Positions 1-8,196 of a DNA stretch of 33,315 nt are shown piece after piece; position 1 is the first letter of the stretch; each line of letters begins with the position of its first letter. Source of the DNA: Pirellulales bacterium (lineage in GTDB: Bacteria; Planctomycetota; Planctomycetia; Pirellulales; Lacipirellulaceae); NCBI GenBank assembly GCA_022448345.1, contig JAKVCB010000015.1, positions 14,117-47,431 of the forward strand, read 5' to 3'. The position numbers were made by a program, and so were the translations under genes. The notes beneath the pieces were generated by a model that saw nothing but the letters and a program-made list of their open reading frames with translations, was not told the origin of the DNA and ran no database searches.

Positions 1-1413
1 TGGTACCTGCGCAAGATCGCCGGTCCCGGTGTAACCGCCATTTACAATGTGCTCAACGCGGTTTTGTTCTGTATCCTTTCGGGAACCATGATCACGGTGT
101 CGGCCTCGGCACTTCGGATTCCGTTTGGCATCCCACCGCAGACAAAATGGTATCCCGAGGACCCGTGGTTTGTATTGATTGTACTGCTGGTTGGTACTGT
201 TGTTGTGAGCGTCGCGATCCTCGGGTTCAAGCGACTTGCCCAGTTTTCCGAGATCTGCGTCCCGTGGATCTTTGTGATGTTTTTTGCAGGCGCTGTCGGG
301 ACATTGCCAATCCTGGCAGCACAGACTGAAGGCTTGGGAGATTTCGACAGCCTTGGCGATCTTTGGAAAATCGCCGAGCAGCGGATCTGGCAGCACAACC
401 CGGGTAGCGATATTGGCCTACTGCACGTTGCCGCCTTTGCCTGGATTTGCAACCTGGCTTTTCATGTTGGTCTCTCGGATATGGCCGTGTTACGTTATGC
501 GCCTCGCGCGTCCTATGGCCTCTATTCGGCTTACGGCATGTACTTGGGACACTTTTTGGCGTGGATTTGCGCAGGAGTGATGGGAGCCGCGGCAGCGTTA
601 ATTTTGCAGCGAGAATTACCGGAATTGGATGCCGGTGAAGTCGCATTTCAGGCGCTTGGATTTTCAGGCATCCTGGCAGTCATCATCGCCGGATGGGCAA
701 CGTCCAATCCGACGCTGTATCGCGCAGGATTGGCTTTGCAGGCAATCACCCCCGGTTGGCCACGTTGGAAAGTCACGTTATTGACCGGTATTGCCACGAC
801 CATTGTGGCCTGCTTTCCATTTGTTTTTACCAAGCTATTGAGTTTTGTTGCACTGTTCGGAATCCTGCTTTCGCCTGTAGGTGCGATCGTATTTGTGGAA
901 CATTGGTTGTTCCCACGGATTGGTTTTCAGCAGTATTGGTTCACGGCGACCGGCAAGTCTTTCAGTTGGCCGGCTTTGGCAGCGTGGGTGATCGCCGTTA
1001 CATCGGCCCTCTTGATGTGGTACGTCGAATTTCTGCATATGTTTTTTATTGCGGTGCCGGTGTGGTTTCTATCTGCGGGGCTCTACCTGGTGTTTGCCGC
1101 CGTTGCAGGTGCGAAGATGCTTAGCCCGGTCATCGAGGAGTCACCAACTTCGGGTTCTCTCGATCCCCCGCCAACGGTTCACATCACACAAGCCAAACCG
1201 GCCTGGCTGCGGTGTATCGGAATGGTTGCACTGTTGAGCCTGGGGGTGGCAATTGTTCTCCCGTTGTGGGTATTGACTGCCGGTGTGGAGCACTACCAGC
1301 AGAGATTGGAACCCTACTATCTGTGGCTGGGAATTATGAGCGTGGTGCACCTCATTTGTATCGCTTGCTGGGTCCTGGTCGGTGAGAGAATAGGAGGGAA
1401 GGAAGCGGCTTGA
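1..1413 (+). CDS. NCS1-like nucleobase/cation symporter, 5' truncated
   Basis: The reading frame is open from base 1, so the gene begins before the window; the GTG at 49 is only an internal codon. The visible 470 residues are an integral membrane protein with about 10-12 hydrophobic segments. Features recalling the NCS1 (purine/cytosine permease, CodB-like) family are the segment around GWATSNPTLYRAGLALQAI followed by a helix with LLSPVGAIVFVEHWLFP, the usual place of the acidic residue before a late helix. NCS1 proteins import nucleobases, allantoin, hydantoins or thiamine-like compounds with Na+ or H+ across the inner membrane. The substrate cannot be read from the sequence, and no catabolic gene sits downstream. 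It converges with the next gene, leaving 54 bases between the stops. The family call is moderate; a membrane transporter is nearly certain. Confidence 0.7.
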   Translation, partial: WYLRKIAGPGVTAIYNVLNAVLFCILSGTMITVSASALRIPFGIPPQTKWYPEDPWFVLIVLLVGTVVVSVAILGFKRLAQFSEICVPWIFVMFFAGAVGTLPILAAQTEGLGDFDSLGDLWKIAEQRIWQHNPGSDIGLLHVAAFAWICNLAFHVGLSDMAVLRYAPRASYGLYSAYGMYLGHFLAWICAGVMGAAAALILQRELPELDAGEVAFQALGFSGILAVIIAGWATSNPTLYRAGLALQAITPGWPRWKVTLLTGIATTIVACFPFVFTKLLSFVALFGILLSPVGAIVFVEHWLFPRIGFQQYWFTATGKSFSWPALAAWVIAVTSALLMWYVEFLHMFFIAVPVWFLSAGLYLVFAAVAGAKMLSPVIEESPTSGSLDPPPTVHITQAKPAWLRCIGMVALLSLGVAIVLPLWVLTAGVEHYQQRLEPYYLWLGIMSVVHLICIACWVLVGERIGGKEAA

Positions 1414-1467
1414 CCCCTTTTTTGGCCCAGTTCTGCCAGCAAACAGTCCAAAGGTATAAGATTCGAA

Positions 1468-4458
1468 CTAGCGATCAACCTGGTCATGACCCAAAGGTGT
1501 GCGGCCATCGAGATACCGCCAGTTTTTGATGAAGGCAATCAAGTCGGCCATGTCTTGATGTGGAATTTCCTTTTCCAGTCCTTCAGGCATGAACGACGTA
1601 CCGTTGGAGGTCAACTCGGCGATCTCGTTTCGGCGTAGCGTTAGCATCTTGCCTTCGGCTTGTTTCAGCGTAATCGAAGTAGCGGTTTTTGTCGCCAGAA
1701 TACCACTAAACGATTGGCCATTCTCGGTAATCAACAGGTAGCTTACATAATTCGCATCAATTGCCCGATTGGGGTCAATAATATCTGTGAGGTACTGTTG
1801 CGAGGTTTTCGAGCGAGAGTCAGAAATGTCTGGTGCTACGTTGATGCCGACTTCGTCAATTTGGTGACATGTGGCGCAGTTCTTTTTGAAAACTGCACGA
1901 CCATGCGCTGCATCGGCCTCCATGGTCAAAACGACTTGATAGTCCGTCAGCACTTTCTGGCGGTCTGCAGGAATTGCGTCGCCCAGGAGTTGTTCTGCGC
2001 GTGTTTTGATCTCGACATCGGGGTAGTTTAACAGCTGGTCAATATGGTTGCGCCCGATTCCGGATGTCATAAATTTTCCAGCGGCAATTTCGTCGAGTAG
2101 CCAATGCGTGCGGTCACTTCGCGACAGAATGTTTTCCAGAATCGCGCGTCGCATGATTGGTAATTCGTTGGAGAAACCTGCCAGCAAGGTTTGCCACGGC
2201 TCAGCTTCAGTCTGTTTCGAGAGCGCTTCAACAGCCTTCAGGCGGACCGCCTGAGACGGGTCGTCGATTGCAAGTGGGATAATCGCCTGTGCCCTGTCGC
2301 TTTGCAGGGCAAGCAAATCAATTGCTCGGGAGCGATCCGAATCTGGCTTGCTAAGGTGCATTGCAGTTGCTATTGCCTCGTTGAACCGCTGATCAAGGCT
2401 GAGTTGTTGTGCCTCCTGGAGCTGGTCGCGGATGGCATCCACGGATATCCCATTTCGCACTGCCTCGGCAAGAAATTGTGTCAGGCCAACCTGCCCCGGC
2501 GCTCCGCTCGCAAGCAGTGCGTTGACAGCCAGCTGGTGTTGCTTGTTGTCCTTCGTCGCAGCGGCGAGCCTCGCCAACTCAACAATCGCTGATTGGGGAT
2601 CGAACACTGGCCCAGCCGGCTCTGAACCTTCCTGATCCATGTTGCCCAAGATTTGCGCCAAAACGCTCCCAGCACGATTTCCAGCGGCAATCAAGAACGC
2701 ACGCAATTCCCACTCATCGGTAACCGTCATCGGCACAGTAGGAGAAGGTGCCAGTGCCAACATGGCCCGGTAGCGGACACGGGCATCTTCGTGGGAACAG
2801 AACTGTACGATGTTGTCTCGTAAGGGACCTGGTCTCTCTAATTGGTCCTCGGATACGATGATTGCCTGCTCAAGGACCTTTGGGTCTTGGTGTTCCAGCA
2901 GGCGGATAAGCAATTTGTCGGTAATCAGGTCCAGACCTTTCATAATCCACAGCGCATGAATCCTGGCGAGTGGGGATTCGTGGTTAGTTGCGACCTGCCG
3001 AAGCTGCCCAGCGACACTTTGATCTGCCCGCTCGAGCAGCAGCCGTGCGGAGGTCTCCCGCCACCACGCATTGCTGTGTGCCAGGTTTTCGACCAGTGTG
3101 GCACTTGACGATGAGCAAAGGTCCAGTGACGACGAGCCGCGGTCAGCATTTTTCCGAACGATGCGATAAATGCGGCCTCGATCGTTGCCAAAGTGAAGAT
3201 CGGGGCGATTTTTTAACTCGTCAGGCATCCATTCAGGGTGTTCGATGACGGCCCGGTAGATATCCACGACAACCAATGCGCCGTCTGGAGCGATTTCCAG
3301 GTTCACTGGACAACACCACTCATCTCGTGAGGTGAGGAAATCGACACCGTCACGCGCGGGTTTTGACCTAAACGTAATGCCGTGCGGTTCCATGATTTCT
3401 CGATGAACCAGGTGCCCCGTCGGTTCGCAGACAAAGAGGTTGCCGTGAAACTCCTTCGGCAGCGCCCCACCTCGGTAGATGGTGATGCCACATGCTGCGG
3501 TAATCTGCCCTGCGTGCAGATTCGAAGTGGTCCAGGATCGCGTGATGGGAAAAACATGGGATTTAGCACCTGCTTTGGCCACGTCGCAAGAGACCGCTGG
3601 TACCGTAACGAGTGGGTTCTTAATGAGGTGACGATTCTCCAAAACGATATGGATGGCTGGATTTCGATTGGTGCAGACAAAACGGTTGCCGTAGTCATCG
3701 AATGAGAGCCCGAACTGACCAGCGCCAGAAACGGCTTCAAATTTGCGCGTGACCGGATCGAAGCGAAAGTCCATGCTGTTGATCGATATCGGCTTGACGT
3801 CTGTTTGTTCGGCGTCGACGATCATTCCGCCAGTCAAACCGCCGGCGATATAGATGTGATTGTCGAGCGCCAGGGTTGGATGGTTGGCCCGCAGTTGTGT
3901 GTTTTTTTCCGCAAAGCCGGTGTACCAGGTATCGACCACGTCGGCACGCCCATCGCCATTGGTGTCCTTCATGTAGGCGACTTGCCCCGCCATCGTCACG
4001 AAGACACCTCCTTTCCAAAGTTGAAGGCCGTTCGCGAATAACAAGTTGTCGGCGAACACAGAAGCCGTTTCAAAGAAACCGTCGCCGTCGCGGTCGTTTA
4101 AAATCGAGATTCGCGATTTCGGTATTTCTCCATCTTGAGGTCCCTCGGGGTAGTCACGCATTTCGACGACCCACATTTGTCCGTGTTCGTCGAATTGCAC
4201 TGCCACGGGGTCAATCACCTGTGGTTCGTGCGCTACGAGTTGTACCTCCAAGCCGGGCGCCACCACAAAGTGCTTGAGCGATTCCTTTGGAGAAATGGGG
4301 CTGTGAATCGCAGGCGATTCTTGCGCATTTCCGTAAGAGGACGTAATGAGCAGAATGGCAATGCCGATCTGTGCCCTGGCGATACGGACCACAACGCCAG
4401 TTGTCCCAACGCGATAGACCTTGCGGTAGGTGGTTCCTGGGGATGATAGGTCGCTCAT
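1468..4458 (-). CDS. PVC-type membrane-bound dehydrogenase with HEAT repeats and C-terminal haem c domain
   Basis: A 996-residue exported protein. The N-terminus has a basic stretch and hydrophobic core (around residues 25-45, ending near SSYGNAQES), consistent with a signal peptide. Residues about 60-430 form a sugar/sorbosone-dehydrogenase-like beta-propeller with acidic Ca-binding-like loops NDRDGDGFFE and DTNGDGRAD. Residues about 450-800 are helical HEAT-like repeats. The C-terminus is the planctomycete putative haem-binding domain: CATCH at 861-865 covalently binds haem c, and Met957 in FMPEGLE is the likely distal ligand. The family is greatly expanded in Planctomycetes and is thought to oxidise sugars or polysaccharide-derived compounds in the periplasm and pass electrons to a cytochrome chain; the substrate is unknown. 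It is separated from its neighbours by a 322-base gap upstream, so it is probably transcribed alone. Confidence 0.9.
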   Translation of the reverse strand: MSDLSSPGTTYRKVYRVGTTGVVVRIARAQIGIAILLITSSYGNAQESPAIHSPISPKESLKHFVVAPGLEVQLVAHEPQVIDPVAVQFDEHGQMWVVEMRDYPEGPQDGEIPKSRISILNDRDGDGFFETASVFADNLLFANGLQLWKGGVFVTMAGQVAYMKDTNGDGRADVVDTWYTGFAEKNTQLRANHPTLALDNHIYIAGGLTGGMIVDAEQTDVKPISINSMDFRFDPVTRKFEAVSGAGQFGLSFDDYGNRFVCTNRNPAIHIVLENRHLIKNPLVTVPAVSCDVAKAGAKSHVFPITRSWTTSNLHAGQITAACGITIYRGGALPKEFHGNLFVCEPTGHLVHREIMEPHGITFRSKPARDGVDFLTSRDEWCCPVNLEIAPDGALVVVDIYRAVIEHPEWMPDELKNRPDLHFGNDRGRIYRIVRKNADRGSSSLDLCSSSSATLVENLAHSNAWWRETSARLLLERADQSVAGQLRQVATNHESPLARIHALWIMKGLDLITDKLLIRLLEHQDPKVLEQAIIVSEDQLERPGPLRDNIVQFCSHEDARVRYRAMLALAPSPTVPMTVTDEWELRAFLIAAGNRAGSVLAQILGNMDQEGSEPAGPVFDPQSAIVELARLAAATKDNKQHQLAVNALLASGAPGQVGLTQFLAEAVRNGISVDAIRDQLQEAQQLSLDQRFNEAIATAMHLSKPDSDRSRAIDLLALQSDRAQAIIPLAIDDPSQAVRLKAVEALSKQTEAEPWQTLLAGFSNELPIMRRAILENILSRSDRTHWLLDEIAAGKFMTSGIGRNHIDQLLNYPDVEIKTRAEQLLGDAIPADRQKVLTDYQVVLTMEADAAHGRAVFKKNCATCHQIDEVGINVAPDISDSRSKTSQQYLTDIIDPNRAIDANYVSYLLITENGQSFSGILATKTATSITLKQAEGKMLTLRRNEIAELTSNGTSFMPEGLEKEIPHQDMADLIAFIKNWRYLDGRTPLGHDQVDR

Positions 4459-4780
4459 TCTTCGCCTGGGATCGCTCTCTGAGACGAGATATTTTCTAGT
4501 TGGAGGTAAGCCTGGACCAGATACAAGCTCACATTGTTCGTCATTTTAACGTTGTCATCCCATCGGCGTCGAGCAGGTGGTAATGTTCACGTCCTTTTTG
4601 CTGACCCGCCCCACTCGAACCGCCTTGCTTGCCGCCCGTGTTGGTCCCCGAAAATCAGGCTGCGCCGTGGCCCTTGCCAGTGACCTGGTGCGCAGAAAGC
4701 CACACAACTTTATGCCAGGGGATGCGCGCTGGCGGAACCGACGTTCTGCAGGCAAAGCACCGCCATATTTCCAGATCAAC
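4459..4780. other. Intergenic gap, 322 bases
   Basis: This stretch lies between the zinc peptidase stop and the PVC dehydrogenase start, both on the minus strand, and should hold the dehydrogenase promoter. Open frames exist on both strands here but have Arg/Ser/Pro-rich, domain-less translations and no ribosome binding site, so I do not call a gene. I see no convincing terminator or repeat. Confidence 0.5.
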
Positions 4781-5458
4781 TTATCGCTGATTCGAAAAAC
4801 GCGATATGTAAAAGAGCAGCGTGAGCACGGCCTGGAGTGTGGCTGCCACGTAAGTCAGGGCTGCCGCATTCAACACTTTGTTCACATGTACCATTTCCTG
4901 TTGACCACAAATCCCCATCGCCATGAGCTCTGTCTTGGCTCGGGAACTCGCGTTGAACTCGACTGGCAGGTTCACAATTTGGAAAAACACGACACACGCA
5001 AATAATGCAATGCCCAACAGGATGAGAGCAGGGAATTGCATGATGCTGCCGATCACCAGCAGGATGAGGCTGGCACTGCTGCCAAATCCTGCTGCGGGGA
5101 CTGCCGCATTGCGAACGACCAGGGGAACGTAGTGCCGCGCGTCTTGAATCGCGTGGCCGGCCTCGTGGCATGCAATGCCAACCGCCGCTGCCGAACGGCC
5201 ACTGTATACCTGGTTGCTCAATCGCAACACCTTGTGACGTGGATCGTAATGATCGCTCAATTTTCCACCAACCTGTTCAATGCCTACGTTCTGGATACCA
5301 GCCTCGCTGAGCATTTGTTGTGCGGCTTGGGCGCCAGTCATTCGGACAGGTACCTGCGCCGCACCTGCAAAGGCCGATTTCACGCGCATTTGTGCCCAAA
5401 AGGCGAGCAGCAGAGCTGGAGAAATCCAAATCAGATAATCAAAATAAGCATGAAACAT
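4781..5458 (-). CDS. YugP-like membrane zinc metallopeptidase
   Basis: A 226-residue protein of the YugP/Zn_peptidase_2 family, membrane metalloproteases of unknown physiological substrate. The zinc motif HEAGH is at residues 98-102 and a further likely ligand/active-site region is LPVEFNASSRA near 170. Membrane segments are predicted at about 8-24, at two helices between about 118 and 165, and at the C-terminus (near LQAVLTLLFYI). Family members are about 220-230 residues, which supports the ATG at 5458 (MFHAYFDYLIW); the frame stays open upstream for another 41 codons, but those residues do not belong to the family. No clear Shine-Dalgarno precedes the ATG; instead a pair of overlapping hairpins ends 14 bases before it, see the separate entry. 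It stands alone, with 0.3-0.45 kb gaps on both sides. Confidence 0.88.
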   Translation of the reverse strand: MFHAYFDYLIWISPALLLAFWAQMRVKSAFAGAAQVPVRMTGAQAAQQMLSEAGIQNVGIEQVGGKLSDHYDPRHKVLRLSNQVYSGRSAAAVGIACHEAGHAIQDARHYVPLVVRNAAVPAAGFGSSASLILLVIGSIMQFPALILLGIALFACVVFFQIVNLPVEFNASSRAKTELMAMGICGQQEMVHVNKVLNAAALTYVAATLQAVLTLLFYISRFSNQR

Positions 5459-5472
5459 CAGATGCAGTTTGA

Positions 5473-5511
5473 CCCTGCGAAAGGCGAATTCGAACAATTC
5501 AATTCGCAGGG
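5473..5511 (-). promoter_or_regulatory. Overlapping alternative hairpins in the zinc peptidase leader
   Basis: In the minus-strand transcript, the arm at 5511-5503 (CCCTGCGAA) is perfectly complementary to 5481-5473 (TTCGCAGGG), a 9-bp stem with a 21-base loop. The same arm, shifted to 5507-5501 (GCGAATT), is also perfectly complementary to 5490-5484 (AATTCGC), a 7-bp stem with a 10-base loop. The two cannot form together. The structure ends 14 bases before the ATG at 5458, and its 3' arm contains the only purine-rich stretch (GCAGGG) near the start. Sequence complementarity is seen directly; regulation of translation is inference. Confidence 0.35.
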
Positions 5512-5909
5512 AACCTCCATGGAGTGACGGTATCAACAGTGATCGCCTGGCCGCCACAACCGGGACCAGGATCGTTGCCATAGGTCGCTATGTTTATAAG
5601 ATTCTACGCATTTCGACAACCTGGAGTTCTCCTGGGGCAAGCGTAGAGAATTTGGTTGGAGCCAGAATTCTTCCTCTACAGAAGGCCGCCGTTGGCAACT
5701 GTTGGAGGATCGCAACGCAGCAGTCGATTCAAATCAGGCCGGGCCACGCCAGCGGTGCAGCACGTTGGACCCTTGCCAGGCGGTATGCCAGCACGTCGTG
5801 CTGCCTGATTACCCATAAACGGCACCCATCAGTTGGGGCTGCACGAATTTCCTGGATGCCCTCCGGCAATACCTTCTGGGCGAGAGCACTGTCTGAATAC
5901 CAGCCTGTT
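5512..5909. other. Intergenic gap, remainder of 451 bases
   Basis: This lies between the cytochrome c/LRR gene stop and the zinc peptidase leader. Plus-strand frames cross it and continue through the antisense of the EEKPA repeats, but these are shadows created by the repeat. It presumably holds the zinc peptidase promoter; I cannot place -35/-10 boxes with confidence. Confidence 0.45.
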
Positions 5910-7100
5910 TTATTCAGCTGGTTTCTCTTCGGCTGGTTTCTCTTCAGCTGGTTTCTCTTCAGCTGGTTTCTCTTCAGCTGGTTTCTCTTCAGCTGGTTTC
6001 TCTTCAGCCGGTTTCTCTTCAGCCGGTTTCTCTTCGGCTGGTTTCTCTTCAGCCGGTTCTTCCGGTTTGGGGTTCAGAGCTTCGAGTTCTTTTTGGATTT
6101 CGGTCTCGCGGGTCGCCGCAGAGTCCTTTTCTGCCTTGGCTTGCTCTTCGCGCTTTGTCGCATCTTCCTTGCGAGCGGTGACCCGTTCAAGTTCTTTATT
6201 GAGCCGTCGTTTAGCGACTTCAGGGTGGTTCCATCCAAGGTTGACTTCCAACCCTTCGGTTCCATCTTGCAATGCCATGGCCGCTTCGTACGAAACGGGT
6301 GTTTGCCAGAGGTAAAGCTTTTTAAGTTTTTTCAAGCCCTTAAGATGTTCCAAGCCGGCGTCGGTGATTTGCGTGCCATACAGATTGAGGTACGCAAGGT
6401 TTTGCAGCCCTGCTAGATGCGCGAGTGCTTCGTCATTAATCGCAGTTAATTCCAAATGCAAATGAGTGAGGTTCTCAAGAGTCGCCAGCGGTGCGCTGCC
6501 AGTGTTGGTGATTTCCGATTGAGCCAGGTTGAGCCAAATCACTTGTTTTGCCACTTCGGTCAGGAGTGCTACTTCTTCGTCACCCGCCTTTTTATCGGAG
6601 TAAGCGAACGTGACTCGCAACAGGGGACTGTCCTGATAGAGGGCCAAGACTTGAGCGCCAGACGCCACGAGTTTTTCGATAGCCTCCGGTGGCGCAGGAG
6701 GAACATCGGGAAGCGGGTCTTCTTCCGATTCAGCCGCCGGGCTGTTTTCGGGCATTTCAGCCCCCTGTTCAATCCACTTGCGAATTAAATCAATTTGCTC
6801 TTGAGCCAGGGGATCTCCCCCCTTAGGCATGAACAAGTCGTCGTCAACTGGCAATATGATACGGGCCAACAATTCGCCCTCTTCGGGCTTCGCGGGATTT
6901 AGAATATAGTCGATACCCGCCTCGCGAATTCCTGCCGGACTATGGAGCCGAATGTCTCCCTTGGCATTCCTTTCACCGTGGCATTTTGCACAATGTTCCA
7001 AAAAGATAGGTTGGATTTGCTCCGAAAAATTAACTTTGTCTTCGGCAATGGCCAGGTTGGTGGTGATTGCGAGCAGCAGCAGGACTAGTACTGGTCTCAT
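5910..7100 (-). CDS. Exported cytochrome c/leucine-rich repeat protein with EEKPA tail
   Basis: A 396-residue protein. Residues 1-19 are a clear signal peptide (hydrophobic run ending LAIAED). Residues about 22-115 form a planctomycete-type cytochrome c domain: CAKCH at 37-41 for covalent haem and Met91 in LFMPKGG as likely axial ligand. Residues about 180-290 hold leucine-rich repeats of the form LxxLxLxxTxITDxGLxHL. Residues about 300-345 are a charged coiled coil (Lys/Glu/Ala rich), and the last 46 residues are nine EEKPA units. I prefer the ATG at 7100, with GAGG 8 bases upstream, over the in-frame TTG at 7124. Such proteins are frequent in Planctomycetes beside or within haem-dependent oxidoreductase clusters; a structural or electron-transfer role at the cell surface is likely but unproven. 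Confidence 0.88.
   Translation of the reverse strand: MRPVLVLLLLAITTNLAIAEDKVNFSEQIQPIFLEHCAKCHGERNAKGDIRLHSPAGIREAGIDYILNPAKPEEGELLARIILPVDDDLFMPKGGDPLAQEQIDLIRKWIEQGAEMPENSPAAESEEDPLPDVPPAPPEAIEKLVASGAQVLALYQDSPLLRVTFAYSDKKAGDEEVALLTEVAKQVIWLNLAQSEITNTGSAPLATLENLTHLHLELTAINDEALAHLAGLQNLAYLNLYGTQITDAGLEHLKGLKKLKKLYLWQTPVSYEAAMALQDGTEGLEVNLGWNHPEVAKRRLNKELERVTARKEDATKREEQAKAEKDSAATRETEIQKELEALNPKPEEPAEEKPAEEKPAEEKPAEEKPAEEKPAEEKPAEEKPAEEKPAEEKPAE
5916..6050 (-). repeat. Nine tandem 15-bp units encoding EEKPA
   Basis: Nine consecutive 15-bp units (plus-strand consensus agctggtttctcttc) start at 5916 and each encodes Ala-Pro-Lys-Glu-Glu read in reverse. A tenth, degenerate unit from 6051 encodes EEPA. 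The units differ only at one or two bases (agctgg, ggctgg, agccgg), so the array is recent or homogenised and the unit number is likely variable by slippage. The encoded tail is acidic/lysine/proline rich, resembling extended wall-spanning or linker tails. Confidence 0.95.
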
Positions 7101-7571
7101 GATGGTTAACCTCGACTTTGCCAATATAAATGCGTGTCAGTTCCAGTGATTTTAGGGCCGGAGAAAAGCTCTCGGCATGCATAAGGTCCTATTGTAGCCA
7201 GAAAAACCAGGATCCTCCATCCTTAGAGCAATCTTTCACCATGGGGTGAATTGTCCGTGTGCCGAGTTGGGGCCGTTCATGAGGTAACAGTCGTAACTCC
7301 AGTCACAGCAACAATTTTGCGCCTCGAGCGGGGGAAACAGTGGATTCTGGAGTGTCCGAGCGGGCGTCTTTTTCGCGGTGAGGTTGGACGGGGATACGCG
7401 AAAAGTGGCCAGGTTGGTCTTGGAATTGGACGGGATAAGTCGCGTTCACGGCAGGCTATAAGTGCGACGATGCTCAACCATTTGGCCAGTTTCCGGTTTG
7501 CGGTGATTTGCGCAAAATACGTCCGAACAGCTTGGTCATTTACTTTGGCAGCGGTCTTTGGATGCCGAGTG
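7101..7571. other. Intergenic gap, 471 bases
   Basis: This gap holds the upstream region of the cytochrome c/LRR gene and the downstream region of the FwdD-like gene. A short perfect inverted repeat, TTCACC-ATGG-GGTGAA, lies at 7235-7250; it has no T-run and its role is unknown. A 109-codon plus-strand frame at 7251-7580 has no ribosome binding site and runs into the FwdD-like gene antisense, so it is not called. Confidence 0.45.
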
Positions 7572-7922
7572 TCACGATGACGTGAGTACTTCCAGGTGCA
7601 CGTCCATTCCTTTGCTGGTTGGCATACCGGATCCATGTGTATCGCCGCCCATCATACGGCTGGACATATCGCCGTACGGAATGAACAAGAGGCCGGGTGG
7701 GAGTTCATTTTTACGTGCCGGCTTAACGCCAATTTCAATCTGGCCATGTTCTCCGGTCAGCCGCACTTGGTCTCCGGTAGAAAGCCCGAGTCGCTGCATA
7801 TCTTCTGGCGCCACTTGCAGGGTATTGATTTCACTTTGGTACTTGTCACCCGATTTTCCCTCACTAATTCCACATCCTTGGTCACTGGTTCTGCCGGGAA
7901 TGAGAATAAACGTGTTTGACAT
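7572..7922 (-). CDS. FwdD/FmdD-like molybdopterin dinucleotide-binding protein
   Basis: A 116-residue protein resembling subunit D of tungsten/molybdenum formylmethanofuran dehydrogenase, which is the small C-terminal-type pterin-binding domain (double-psi barrel) of the DMSO reductase superfamily made as a separate chain. Supporting motifs are GRTSDQG near residues 10-16, the central MxxLGLxxGDxVRL block, and the segment IPYGDMSSRMMGGDTHG at 81-97 followed by GMPTSKG, very typical of FwdD. In archaea and in bacteria with the H4MPT C1 pathway, the D-type domain completes the pterin site of the B subunit. No B, A or C subunit is in this window, so this copy is an orphan here. The ATG at 7922 lacks an obvious Shine-Dalgarno. 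The domain call is strong; participation in C1 metabolism is inference. Confidence 0.85.
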   Translation of the reverse strand: MSNTFILIPGRTSDQGCGISEGKSGDKYQSEINTLQVAPEDMQRLGLSTGDQVRLTGEHGQIEIGVKPARKNELPPGLLFIPYGDMSSRMMGGDTHGSGMPTSKGMDVHLEVLTSS

Positions 7923-8196
7923 AAGGAGTTTGTCTTTTTGCGGGTGGGGTTTTTGTGAGAGTTAAATGACCTGCGGTTTCAAGCCACCTACAATTCTTGC
8001 GTGTTGGCCACTAAACTTCCAGGGGCCATTGTCGACGACTTCAGGGAGTATGTGAGGGTGTGTATTGGCGAGGGGGTGCCTCTTCTGGCGGAGTATTCTT
8101 TGGGCAACCGGCTAACTTCAGGCCCAGAAGTCGGCCCAGACTGAGTTTTTCCCGCGACGTGACGTTTTTCCAGTCGATGGACGGGTGGTGATCCAC

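Noticed and set aside
5469-6416. Long plus-strand open frame (315 codons) with FSWFL-type repeats, and another with SAGFS repeats at 5833-6315.
   Set aside because: Both are antisense readings of the EEKPA-encoding 15-bp repeat; the minus-strand protein has a signal peptide, haem motif and LRRs, so it is the real gene.
7235-7250. Short palindrome TTCACC-ATGG-GGTGAA as a terminator or operator.
   Set aside because: It is only six base pairs long, far from both neighbouring genes and without a T-tract; chance occurrence is plausible.
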